NCBI GenBank assembly: GCA_947625155.1
Contig: CANQNG010000004.1
Location: forward strand, 78,438-142,437
Direction of reading: 5' to 3'
DNA: 64,000 nucleotides
Source of the DNA: an uncultured Clostridia bacterium
GTDB lineage: Bacteria > Bacillota > Clostridia > Oscillospirales > Ruminococcaceae
Shown: one piece after another, positions 24,447-32,556 of the stretch
Layout of the letters: each line of letters opens with the position of its first letter
Position numbering within the stretch: the first letter of the stretch is position 1
Position numbers and translations under genes: made by a program
Notes under the pieces: model-generated
What the model saw: the letters and a program-made list of their open reading frames with translations, nothing else
What the model was told of the DNA's origin: nothing
The model's database searches: none

Positions 24447-25664
24447 ATGAACACACAACAGCTTTTAGCAGATGCACAGGCACTTCAGCCCACCTTGGCA
24501 GAACTCCGGCGGACGATCCACCGCCACCCGGAGACCGGATTTGACCTGCCGGTCACGAAGGCGCTCGTCATGCAGCAGCTCACGGAAATGGGCTACACAC
24601 CGCAGGAAATGGGACGCTGCGGCGTAGTCGCTCTTGTAGGCGGGAAGAAGCCGGGCAGGACGATGCTGCTCCGGGCGGATATGGATGCGCTCCCCATGAC
24701 AGAGGAAGCCGATGTTCCCTATTGCAGCGAAATTCCGGGAAAAATGCACGGCTGCGGGCATGATATGCACACCGCCATGCTCCTCGGGGCGGCAAAGCTC
24801 CTGAAAGCCTGTGAAGCGGAGATCACCGGAACGGTCAAGCTCGAATTTCAGCCGGCAGAGGAGATCTTTCAGGGTTCGCCCGATATGATACAGGCAGGAC
24901 TGCTCGATGACCCGAAAGTCGATGCCGCTATGATGCTCCACGTCACAGCCGGGATGCCCATGCCTTCGGGTATGTTCCTCGTGGCAGGCGGCGGCATTTC
25001 TTCCACATCCTGCGAACAGTATCACATCACCGTCCGGGGCAGGGGCGGACACGGTTCGACACCGCATGAATCCATCGACCCGATCACGGCGGCGGCGCAT
25101 ATGCACATCGCTTTGCAGGAGATCAACAGCCGGGAACTGGAGGGCAACCAGTTCGGGGTGTTTACGACCGGACGGTTTGAAGCGGGCAAGGCTTCCAACG
25201 TCATTCCCGACACTGCCGAAATGTGGGGCACGATCCGCACGACCGACCCCGAAAATACAGTCGGCGCACTCATCCGCACACGCATGGAACAGATCTGCAA
25301 GGGCATTGCGGCTGCGTTCCGGTGTGAAGCGGAGGTGGAATTCTTTGATTTCTGCCCGTGCATGATGATCGACGGGGCGCTTGCGGCTTCGGCAATGGCT
25401 TCCATGCGCAAGCTGTTCGGGGATGCAGCGATCGACCTTTCGGTCGTTTCCGGCGGCAAGGCAGGCGGCGGCAGTGAAGATTTCGCCTTTGTCAGCCATC
25501 ACGTGCCGACGGTCAGCATGTTCCTCACGGCAGGCAGCCGACAGGACGGCTACGAATTCGGGCAGCATCATCCGCAGGTGCGGTTCGATGATTCTGTCCT
25601 GTGGCGGGGCAGTGCGGCTTTTGTACATACGGCGATGAGCTGGCTTGATGAAACGAATGGATAA
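24447..25664 (+). CDS. M20D family amidohydrolase/metallopeptidase
   Basis: A 405-residue M20 peptidase of the hippurate hydrolase / N-acyl-amino-acid amidohydrolase group. It shows RRTIHRHPETGF, LLRADMDALPM, GKMHGCGHDMH (metal ligands and the conserved Cys/His), FQPAEE with the catalytic Glu, and GGSEDFAF near the C-terminus. It hydrolyses an N-acyl or amide bond of an amino-acid derivative; the exact substrate, including N-acetyl-diaminopimelate, cannot be decided. It stands alone with its own promoter between two repeat clusters. Confidence 0.88.
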   Translation: MNTQQLLADAQALQPTLAELRRTIHRHPETGFDLPVTKALVMQQLTEMGYTPQEMGRCGVVALVGGKKPGRTMLLRADMDALPMTEEADVPYCSEIPGKMHGCGHDMHTAMLLGAAKLLKACEAEITGTVKLEFQPAEEIFQGSPDMIQAGLLDDPKVDAAMMLHVTAGMPMPSGMFLVAGGGISSTSCEQYHITVRGRGGHGSTPHESIDPITAAAHMHIALQEINSRELEGNQFGVFTTGRFEAGKASNVIPDTAEMWGTIRTTDPENTVGALIRTRMEQICKGIAAAFRCEAEVEFFDFCPCMMIDGALAASAMASMRKLFGDAAIDLSVVSGGKAGGGSEDFAFVSHHVPTVSMFLTAGSRQDGYEFGQHHPQVRFDDSVLWRGSAAFVHTAMSWLDETNG

Positions 25665-25690
25665 ACTTACTTGATCTTACCTAAGAGCAG

Positions 25691-25866
25691 TCGCCCTTTG
25701 CGCCGGCAGGCGCATTGGGCGACACAACGGAGGCGGCAGCTTGCCGTCGGTGACCAGAGGGCGCTGCCCTCTGGACTCCTGCCAGCTTTTTGAAAAAAGC
25801 TGGAGCAAAAACTTTTGTTTTTCCTCCCAATGCCGCCTTACGGCGGCAAAGGTCGGAATGCTTTCA
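25691..25866. repeat. Composite intergenic palindromic repeat cluster 4
   Basis: A reversed hairpin TCGCCC..TGCGCC/GGCGCA..GGGCGA (25691-25722) is followed by the CCAGAGGGC/GCCCTCTGG and CCAGCTTTTT/AAAAAGCTGG module (about 25752-25803), almost identical to that of cluster 3. A forward CCTCCCAA hairpin with inner stem TGCCGCC/GGCGGCA (about 25825-25858) closes it. Confidence 0.85.
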
Positions 25867-25905
25867 AAAGATCCCTGCTTATCCACTCCCTCATTAAAAA
25901 AACAC

Positions 25906-25934
25906 TTGCAAGATCATTTTATTTATGGTATACT
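25906..25934 (+). promoter_or_regulatory. Promoter of the pectate lyase gene
   Basis: TTGCAA (25906-25911), 17-base spacer ending TGG, TATACT (25929-25934). Confidence 0.78.
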
Positions 25935-25991
25935 ATATTTAACAGGTAATGTTTACAGATCCCTGCAAATGCAACAAAGGAGATGGTTAGG

Positions 25992-28733
25992 ATGCAAAAG
26001 CGCTTTTCCCTGCCGAGATGCCTTGCAGCGGCACTTTCGGCAATGCTGACACTGACAGCTGTTCCCTGTATCCAGACAGCGCCGGAAGTCAGTGCTGCGG
26101 GTGTAGAATACGCACCGCAGCTCATGCACATTGCTGCCTATGACGACAGCGCCAACCTCAGTGCAGCGGACACGAAAGATGCTTCCCCCCTTGCCCTGAC
26201 AGCGGAGAACGGTACGCTCGGCGAACAGTGGCGCATCGACTACTGCGGTGCGGACGGGAACGGCAGCTATTTCAAGATCGTCAATGCCGCTTCGGGCAGA
26301 CTGCTCACGCCCATGCAGTACGGGCTTTCTTCCGGAACGGAAGCCGTCATTTACGGCAATGAGAATGACCATGCCCAGTACTGGTACATCGTTCCGACCG
26401 ACAAGGACAGCCTCGGCAACGATCTGCATTATAAGATCGTGAATTACGCCGATACCGACCTTGCGCTGACTTCCGGGAAAACAGGCTTGACCGTGGCAGA
26501 TTATGCCGGGGAAAAGGGGCAGCAGTGGCTGCTCGATCCGGCAGGGCTGCAGGGCTTTGCGGGATACTGCTTTGACGACACGACCGGAAAGGTCAAGGCT
26601 GCCGACATCGGCGGACTGCTCGGGGAAACTGTGGAAGTTTCCAATTTTGCCGATCTGCAGAAATATGCAACTGCCGACGAGCCGTACACGATCGTTGTCA
26701 CCGACAATATTTCCGTGACGGAACTGAACCTGAACGGCACACGCTATATGTGTTCTGCCGGGCGGATCTATGTTCACAGCAACAAGACCATCATCGGCAG
26801 CTACGACAAGCACACGCTGTTCAATGTGCAGTTCTGCACCGCAAGCAAAAGCGGAACGGGCAATAACATCATCCTCAAAAACTTTGAAAGCACCCATGAC
26901 AGGGACTCCAACAACAATGACTCTATCCAGTTCTATTTTGGTTCGGGGGAAAATATCTGGGTCGATCATGTGACCTTTGTCGGGCATGACGGCTACGGAG
27001 AGGCATCTAACGGCGAGGTGGACGAGGATAAATTCCTTGCGTGCTGCTATGATGCCGACTACTGCACGGTCTCGGACTGTTCCTTCGGGGCGCACAAGTA
27101 CGGGCTGATCTTAGGCTATCCGGCAGACGGTGCAGACCTTGAGGCACAGTATGACAACTACCCCCGCATGTCCCTGATCGCCAACAGTTTCCACGATACG
27201 CACACCAGAGGACCGGGGCTGATGCGGTGGGGGTATTACCATTCGCTCAACAACTATGTGAATACCTTCAGCATGGCATATACTGTCATCACCAAGGGCA
27301 AGATCTTCGCTGAGAACTGTGTCTATGAAAACGGCGGGAACGTCATCTGCGACTGGGACAAGATGACGTTCAACGGCTACTATTCGGAAACGGGTTCGAT
27401 ATTCCAGAACTGCCAGCGCACCAAGCAGGGCGGTGACTCCAACAGTACCGCACAGCCCTGTACATGGCGTCCGGCATCGAACTACCAATACAAGGCACTG
27501 ACCGCCGAACAGGCAAAGACCTACACGACTGCCTACAGCGGCGCACAGAAAACAGCGGGCAATGTCAATTACAGCACCTATGCCGCCGCAGGTGTTCCCT
27601 CGCCGGGCTTCATGGCAGGCGTAGAGGACGGCTGGGGGAGTACTGACCCGGCAGAACTGCCAGTGAATGCGTACTTCATGATACGCAATGCCAACAGCGG
27701 ACTGTATCTGGACATTGCCGGCGGAGAAGCTGCCAACGGCACGAATGTGCAGCAGTGGGGCGCATCCGAAGCCGGTACACAGGATACGTTCCGGTTCGTT
27801 CCGGCAGGAGAGGGGTACTACTACATCCAGTCCATGGTCGGGGACAAGACGTATGTGATCGACGTGACAGGCGGCAAGACGGAAAACGGCACCAATATCG
27901 AGCTGTATGCCTATAAGGGCAACGACAACCAGAAATTCCTCCTGACTGCCAATGCAGACGGCAGCTATCAGATCCACCCGAAGAAGGATACCGCTGCCTT
28001 TGTGGAGATCGCTTCTGCATCGGAAGAAGCCGGCGCAAACTGCGCACTCTGGGGGAAAACGGGTTCTGCGTGTCAGAACTGGTTCTTGGACGAGGTGACC
28101 TTTGCCGGGGAGACCATGGACAGGGCGCTTTCCTATCAGTTCACGAATGCGGATGCCGGAACACCCCTTGCGGGACAGGATGCATGGACTGTGAAACCGG
28201 CGACCGGAGATCTGTACTACCTGATCTCGGGCGGGCAGTATCTCACCGTGCAGGACGGCAAGACGGTACTTGCGGATGCGGATACCACCACCAATGTGCA
28301 AATGATGCGCTTCGTGAAGGATCCGGACGGCACGTACAGCATTGTACCCCGTGCCGGTTATGACAAGACAGCAGAGCGCTACACGCAGGCGGTCGGGGCT
28401 TCTTCCGTGGAGGCTTTCAGCGGTGCAGCCGGGCAGAGATGGCTTGTCGAAACAGCGCCCCTCTTTCTGCCGCCCGAACCTGTTCCGCCTACCGAACCTG
28501 TAAAGCCGACCGAACCCGTTCCGCCCACTGAACCGGATACCCCTCCGGTCATAGGTGATGTCAATGCGGACGGGGCAGCCACGCTTGCCGATATTGTCGT
28601 ACTCCAGAAATGGCTGCTCGGCAGCGGTACACTGACAGCATGGCAGAATGTGGATATGGACAGGAACGGGATGATCGACATTTTTGATCTTGGACTGCTC
28701 AAGCATTTTGTCTCTGGTATTTCTAAAGGATAA
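25992..28733 (+). CDS. Secreted pectate lyase (PL1-like) with ricin-type lectin and dockerin domains
   Basis: A 913-residue secreted enzyme. A signal peptide (about 1-35) leads to a ricin-type beta-trefoil lectin region (about 40-170). A parallel beta-helix pectate lyase domain of PL1 type follows (about 190-500, with ENIWVDHVTF and DADYCTVSDC). One or two more ricin-like repeats span about 550-830. A Pro/Glu/Thr linker (PPTEPVKPTEPVPPTEP) and a C-terminal type I dockerin (GDVNADGAATLADIVVLQKW, DMDRNGMIDIFDL) end the protein. ATG 25992 is chosen because AAAGGAG abuts ATG 25983 but is correctly spaced for 25992. The dockerin implies assembly on a cohesin scaffold for pectin breakdown. Confidence 0.88.
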   Translation: MQKRFSLPRCLAAALSAMLTLTAVPCIQTAPEVSAAGVEYAPQLMHIAAYDDSANLSAADTKDASPLALTAENGTLGEQWRIDYCGADGNGSYFKIVNAASGRLLTPMQYGLSSGTEAVIYGNENDHAQYWYIVPTDKDSLGNDLHYKIVNYADTDLALTSGKTGLTVADYAGEKGQQWLLDPAGLQGFAGYCFDDTTGKVKAADIGGLLGETVEVSNFADLQKYATADEPYTIVVTDNISVTELNLNGTRYMCSAGRIYVHSNKTIIGSYDKHTLFNVQFCTASKSGTGNNIILKNFESTHDRDSNNNDSIQFYFGSGENIWVDHVTFVGHDGYGEASNGEVDEDKFLACCYDADYCTVSDCSFGAHKYGLILGYPADGADLEAQYDNYPRMSLIANSFHDTHTRGPGLMRWGYYHSLNNYVNTFSMAYTVITKGKIFAENCVYENGGNVICDWDKMTFNGYYSETGSIFQNCQRTKQGGDSNSTAQPCTWRPASNYQYKALTAEQAKTYTTAYSGAQKTAGNVNYSTYAAAGVPSPGFMAGVEDGWGSTDPAELPVNAYFMIRNANSGLYLDIAGGEAANGTNVQQWGASEAGTQDTFRFVPAGEGYYYIQSMVGDKTYVIDVTGGKTENGTNIELYAYKGNDNQKFLLTANADGSYQIHPKKDTAAFVEIASASEEAGANCALWGKTGSACQNWFLDEVTFAGETMDRALSYQFTNADAGTPLAGQDAWTVKPATGDLYYLISGGQYLTVQDGKTVLADADTTTNVQMMRFVKDPDGTYSIVPRAGYDKTAERYTQAVGASSVEAFSGAAGQRWLVETAPLFLPPEPVPPTEPVKPTEPVPPTEPDTPPVIGDVNADGAATLADIVVLQKWLLGSGTLTAWQNVDMDRNGMIDIFDLGLLKHFVSGISKG

Positions 28734-28742
28734 TATAACATG

Positions 28743-28783
28743 AAAAAGTCTGTCCGGCTGTGATGCTGGACAGACTCTTTTTT
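28743..28783. terminator. Terminator between pectate lyase and sigE
   Basis: Stem AGTCTGTCC/GGACAGACT with a T run on the plus side and an A run on the left, so it can serve both converging genes. Confidence 0.82.
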
Positions 28784-29486
28784 ACACCATTTGTTCTTCC
28801 AAAACCACCCGTAATTTCCGGATGATCTTCTTTTCCAGACGGGAGATGTAGGACTGTGAAATGCCGATGCGGTCGGCGACTTCTTTCTGTGTCATCTCCT
28901 TTTTCCCGCCAAGCCCGAAGCGGTATTCGAGGATCTCCCGCTCCCGGGGCGGCAGGTCGTGAACGGCGTTCAGCAGCATTTCCCGTTCTGATTCCCACTC
29001 GATGCCACGGCTGACAATGTCCTCTTCCGTGCCGAGTACGTCCGACAGCAGGAGTTCGTTGCCGTCCCAGTCCACGTTCAGCGGTTCGTCAATGGAAATT
29101 TCGCCCCGGTACTGTGAGGACTTCCGCAGGAACATCAGAATTTCATTTTCGATACACCGGGATGCATAGGTCGCAAGCTTGATATTTTTGTCCGGGCAGA
29201 ATGTGCCGACTGCCTTGATCAAGCCGATCGTGCCAATGGAAATAAGATCTTCGAGACAGATGCTGGATGTCTCGAATTTTTTTGCGATGTAGACAACAAG
29301 CCGGAGATTGTGGACGATGAGCGTTTCCCGTGCCTGTGTGTCGCCCTGTGCAAGTCGGGCAAATACAGCCGCTTCTTCCTCTTTGGTAAGGGGCGGCGGC
29401 AACGTGTCCGACCCGCTGATGTAGTCCACCCGGCAGGGGCGGAACAGCTTGTGCAGGAATTGCTTGACGGCTTGTAAAATGTTCAT
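28782..29486 (-). CDS. sigE: Sporulation sigma factor SigE precursor
   Basis: A 234-residue sigma-70 family protein. A short basic pro-sequence ([15 protein letters not shown]) precedes [13 protein letters not shown], which matches the processing region of Bacillus pro-sigma-E. Region 2 ([26 protein letters not shown]) and region 4 ([27 protein letters not shown]) are clear. It drives mother-cell transcription early in sporulation after cleavage by SpoIIGA, whose gene lies 11 bases upstream. The pair forms the conserved spoIIG operon. Confidence 0.93.
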   Translation of the reverse strand: MNILQAVKQFLHKLFRPCRVDYISGSDTLPPPLTKEEEAAVFARLAQGDTQARETLIVHNLRLVVYIAKKFETSSICLEDLISIGTIGLIKAVGTFCPDKNIKLATYASRCIENEILMFLRKSSQYRGEISIDEPLNVDWDGNELLLSDVLGTEEDIVSRGIEWESEREMLLNAVHDLPPREREILEYRFGLGGKKEMTQKEVADRIGISQSYISRLEKKIIRKLRVVLEEQMV

Positions 29487-29497
29487 GAAAAGACCTC

Positions 29498-30286
29498 CTA
29501 ACAGCGCAGCAGTTTCGGGTTGAAAATTGCCTTATGTTCCGTCTGTCCGCCGATACCGACGAGCACGTCCACGGATTTTGCTGTTTCCTCTTTCCGGATG
29601 AGGACTTCATCCGGTCGGAATACGTACACCAGACCCGTTCCGGCAGCTGTGGCATACGGCAGCGGACGGAAACGGGCGGGCGGGAGCGTTTCCGGGAGCA
29701 AAGCAGAAAGTGCTTCCCGTTCGCAGAGAATGACAGGCTTGCCCGTGCAGAAATCCACGAGGGTATTCCCGGTGTCGGCAAGCCCCTCCACGGCTGCCGT
29801 GTGCGCCCCGTAGCGGATATGCACCGTGTAGCCGTCTGCCGTGGGGTGGGTACGGTTATGGAAATATTGCACGACACACAGCATCCCATAGGCAGCGATC
29901 GTCCACAGGACAAGCGCACGCAGGCTGATGTCCGGGTACCAGCTCCCGTTGGCATACCAGACACGCCCGGAGAGTGACAGCGCTAACAGGATGCCTGCCA
30001 TTCCACAGCTCACACCCCCGAAGCACAGCAGTTTCTGCCAGAACTGCCTCCGCCCGAATGTGATCAGGCACATCCCTGCCGCCAGTCCTGCTTTGCACAG
30101 GAGCGACAGCAGGAACGGCAGCGGCGGCAGCAGGATCATCAGCGAACCCGCAGCCCCCAGCCCTGCCCCTGTCAGACATCTACCGGTGCGGCATTTTGTG
30201 TGGGTCAGCCTTGCGGTCAGGCGCAGGAGCAGGAAATTCATGTATAAGTTGCACACGAGCAGTACATCTACATAGACTGTCCTCAT
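29498..30286 (-). CDS. spoIIGA: Sigma-E processing peptidase SpoIIGA
   Basis: A 262-residue protein with five N-terminal transmembrane helices (about residues 1-140) and a C-terminal aspartic protease-like domain. The catalytic motif ADTGNTLVD lies at about residues 170-178. A conserved [15 protein letters not shown]-like end is present. It cleaves pro-sigma-E in the mother cell when activated by the forespore signal SpoIIR. Start is ATG 30286. Confidence 0.9.
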   Translation of the reverse strand: MRTVYVDVLLVCNLYMNFLLLRLTARLTHTKCRTGRCLTGAGLGAAGSLMILLPPLPFLLSLLCKAGLAAGMCLITFGRRQFWQKLLCFGGVSCGMAGILLALSLSGRVWYANGSWYPDISLRALVLWTIAAYGMLCVVQYFHNRTHPTADGYTVHIRYGAHTAAVEGLADTGNTLVDFCTGKPVILCEREALSALLPETLPPARFRPLPYATAAGTGLVYVFRPDEVLIRKEETAKSVDVLVGIGGQTEHKAIFNPKLLRC

Positions 30287-30304
30287 CCGATCCCCCCTGC
30301 TTGT

Positions 30305-30340
30305 ATTATAGCACTGTGGAGAGGGCGGAACTTGTCGGAA
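30305..30340 (-). promoter_or_regulatory. spoIIG promoter with possible Spo0A box
   Basis: On the minus strand TATAAT (30310-30305) is preceded by CCGACA (30338-30333) at the unusual spacing of 22 bases, the spacing known for the Bacillus spoIIG promoter. TTGTCGGAA on the plus strand (30332-30340), one base off the Spo0A box core TGTCGAA, overlaps this -35. The match to a Spo0A-driven promoter is inferred. Confidence 0.5.
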
Positions 30341-30366
30341 TGCGGACAGGCGGAAAAATTTTCATT

Positions 30367-30396
30367 GCATGAAGCACTTTCTCCCAGTACATACTA
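30367..30396 (+). promoter_or_regulatory. Candidate sigma-G/sigma-F promoter of sigG
   Basis: GCATG (30367-30371), 18-base spacer and CATACTA (30390-30396) fit the sigma-G consensus (GHATR, CATNHTA), 26 bases before ATG 30422. This suggests forespore and autogenous control. Confidence 0.55.
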
Positions 30397-30421
30397 TTTT
30401 TAGCGAAAGGAAGTGCATCAA

Positions 30422-31195
30422 ATGGCATATCATAAGGTAGTCATTGCCGGTATCAACACTGCCGAGCTGAAAGTCATGCGGGAGGAAGAAAAAATGGCTC
30501 TGCTCCGGGAATACAAGGAGACCGGCAGCAAAGCCGTCCGGGACAAGCTCATTCAGGGCAATCTGCGGCTCGTCCTGAGCGTGGTGCAGCGGTTTGCGGG
30601 ACGGGGAGAGGACGTGGACGACCTGTTCCAGATCGGGGTGGTCGGGCTGATGAAAGCGATCAATAATTTCGACCTGAGCAAAGAGGTGCGGTTCTCGACC
30701 TATTGCGTGCCAATGATCAGCGGCGAACTGCGGCGGCATCTGCGGGACTATAACCAGATCAAGGTCAGCCGTTCGCTGCGGGATCTGGCATACAAGGCGA
30801 TCCAAGCAAAGGATGTCCTCACCGCACGCCTGCAAAGAGAACCGACCATGGACGAGATCGCACAGGAGATCGGCGAAAAGCGCTCCGATATCGTGATCGC
30901 CCTCGAAAGCATCAGCGACCCGGTCTCCCTGTATGAACCGGTGTATTCGGATGCGGGAGACACGCTGTATGTCATGGATCAGATCAGCGACAGAGACAGT
31001 GCGGATAGCTGGATCGCCGAATTTTCCATGCGGGATGCCATGAAAGCATTGGAGGACAGGGAAAAGAACATTTTATATCTGCGCTTTCTCTGCGGACGGA
31101 CACAAATGGAAGTCGCCAAGGAGATCGGCATTTCACAGGCACAGGTCTCCCGGCTGGAAAAGGGCGCTATCGCCAAGATCAAGGAAGCTATCTGA
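30422..31195 (+). CDS. sigG: Sporulation sigma factor SigG
   Basis: A 257-residue sigma-70 family factor. The N-terminal KVVIAGINTAELKVM matches the conserved SigG start (the KVEICGVNTAKLPVL region of Bacillus). Region 2 (NLRLVLSVVQRFAGRGE, DLFQIGVVGLMKAI), region 3 (SLRDLAYKAI) and region 4 (LEDREKNILYLRF, SQAQVSRLEK) are all present. It directs late forespore genes. ATG 30422 is better spaced from GAAAGGA than GTG 30413. It is transcribed divergently from spoIIGA-sigE. Confidence 0.93.
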   Translation: MAYHKVVIAGINTAELKVMREEEKMALLREYKETGSKAVRDKLIQGNLRLVLSVVQRFAGRGEDVDDLFQIGVVGLMKAINNFDLSKEVRFSTYCVPMISGELRRHLRDYNQIKVSRSLRDLAYKAIQAKDVLTARLQREPTMDEIAQEIGEKRSDIVIALESISDPVSLYEPVYSDAGDTLYVMDQISDRDSADSWIAEFSMRDAMKALEDREKNILYLRFLCGRTQMEVAKEIGISQAQVSRLEKGAIAKIKEAI

Positions 31196-31200
31196 TAGGA

Positions 31201-31242
31201 GTCCCTGAAGCGGCTGTCACGCTTCAGGGACGGCGTATTTTA
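31201..31242 (+). terminator. Probable terminator after sigG
   Basis: An 11-bp stem GTCCCTGAAGC/GCTTCAGGGAC six bases after the stop; the following T tract (TATTTTAT) is imperfect. Confidence 0.65.
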
Positions 31243-31312
31243 TAATGCATACAAAAAAATTCTGTCAGAATACAGCAATTTCAACAAAATGCGAAGAATC
31301 TGTTCGGATGTC

Positions 31313-31341
31313 TTGACTTATCCCGGAAAAAATAGTATAAT
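31313..31341 (+). promoter_or_regulatory. Promoter of serC-serA
   Basis: TTGACT (31313-31318), 17-base spacer, TATAAT (31336-31341), about 100 bases before serC, leaving a structured leader. Confidence 0.78.
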
Positions 31342-31358
31342 AAATGTGTTCAGGTGTT

Positions 31359-31405
31359 GCGGCGGATATAGGATCCGTTCGTTAAATTTTTAACGAACCA
31401 GCCGC
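31359..31405 (+). promoter_or_regulatory. Structured 5' leader of serC-serA
   Basis: A 9-bp stem GTTCGTTAA/TTAACGAAC (31377-31385 with 31390-31398) lies inside an outer GCGGC/GCCGC pairing (31359-31363 with 31101+300 = 31401-31405). No T tract follows and no known riboswitch class is recognised, but its place in a serine biosynthesis leader suggests regulation. Confidence 0.45.
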
Positions 31406-31446
31406 TGTTTCCTGCCATACTACTATCGATTTTGGAGGTCATTGCA

Positions 31447-32532
31447 ATGAGCAGAGTGTACAATTTCAGCGCAGGACCGGCTGTTCTGCCGGAGGAAGTC
31501 CTGCGTGAAGCAGCAGAGGAGATGCTGGATTACAAGGGCTGCGGGATGTCCGTGATGGAAATGTCCCACCGTTCCAAGATGTTCCAGCAGATCATTGACG
31601 AAGCAGAGCAGGATCTGCGTGACCTGATGGGCATCCCGGATAACTACAAGGTGCTGTTTTTGCAGGGCGGCGCTTCCCAGCAGTTCGCTGCTGTCCCCAT
31701 GAACCTGATGAAGAACGGCAAAGCCGGCTACATCATCACCGGTCAGTGGGCAAAGAAAGCCTTTCAGGAAGCGAAAAAATACGGTCAGGCTGTAGAGCTG
31801 GCTTCTTCTGCTGACAAGACCTTTTCCTATATCCCGGACTGCTCCGATCTGGACATCCCGGAGGATGCGGATTATGTATACATCTGCCAGAACAACACGA
31901 TCTACGGTACAGTATTCAAACAGCTCCCGAATACCAAGGGCAAGGAGCTTGTCGCTGACGTTTCTTCCTGCTTCCTGAGCGAGCCGATCGATGTGACGAA
32001 GTACGGCGTGATCTATGGCGGCGTGCAGAAGAATGTCGGTCCTGCCGGCGTGGTCATCGCCATCATCCGTGAGGATCTGATCCCCGAAGAACCGCCCGTC
32101 AAGGATACGCCTACCATGCTTGCATGGAAAACACAGGCAGACGCAGGTTCTCTCTACAATACACCGCCTTGCTATGGCATCTACATCTGCGGCAAGGTAT
32201 TCAAGTGGCTGAAGAAAATGGGCGGTCTTGCAGCAATGAAGGCACACAACGAGAAGAAGGCTGCGATCCTGTACGATTTCCTCGACCAGAGCAAGATGTT
32301 CAAGGGGACGGTACGCAAGGAGGATCGTTCTCTGATGAACGTGCCGTTCGTTACGGGCGATGCAGACCTGGATGCGAAATTCGTTGCCGAGGCAAAGAAA
32401 GCCGGCTTTGAGAACCTCAAGGGTCACAGAACGGTCGGCGGCATGAGAGCTTCTATCTACAACGCAATGCCGATCGAGGGCGTGGAGAAGCTGGTCGCTT
32501 TCATGAAGAAATTCGAGGAAGAGAACGCATAA
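31447..32532 (+). CDS. serC: Phosphoserine aminotransferase
   Basis: A 361-residue class V aminotransferase. It opens with VYNFSAGPAVLPEEVL, the SerC signature, has GGASQQFAAVPMNL and YGGVQKNVGPAGVV with the PLP lysine, and ends with the typical MPIEGVEKLVAFMKKF. It makes phosphoserine from 3-phosphohydroxypyruvate and glutamate. ATG 31447 has GGAGG nine bases upstream; the track start lies in the leader. It is cotranscribed with serA, 24 bases downstream. Confidence 0.94.
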   Translation: MSRVYNFSAGPAVLPEEVLREAAEEMLDYKGCGMSVMEMSHRSKMFQQIIDEAEQDLRDLMGIPDNYKVLFLQGGASQQFAAVPMNLMKNGKAGYIITGQWAKKAFQEAKKYGQAVELASSADKTFSYIPDCSDLDIPEDADYVYICQNNTIYGTVFKQLPNTKGKELVADVSSCFLSEPIDVTKYGVIYGGVQKNVGPAGVVIAIIREDLIPEEPPVKDTPTMLAWKTQADAGSLYNTPPCYGIYICGKVFKWLKKMGGLAAMKAHNEKKAAILYDFLDQSKMFKGTVRKEDRSLMNVPFVTGDADLDAKFVAEAKKAGFENLKGHRTVGGMRASIYNAMPIEGVEKLVAFMKKFEEENA

Positions 32533-32556
32533 GTACATAGCAAGGAGGAAATACCC

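Noticed and set aside
5164-25866. CRISPR array as an explanation of the repeated palindromes
   Set aside because: Units are not regularly spaced, spacers are not of constant size, and orientations are mixed; no cas genes are present.
25876-25886. TTATCCACT as a DnaA box near the pectate lyase
   Set aside because: Single imperfect match far from the origin gap and inside repeat-flanking DNA; likely chance.
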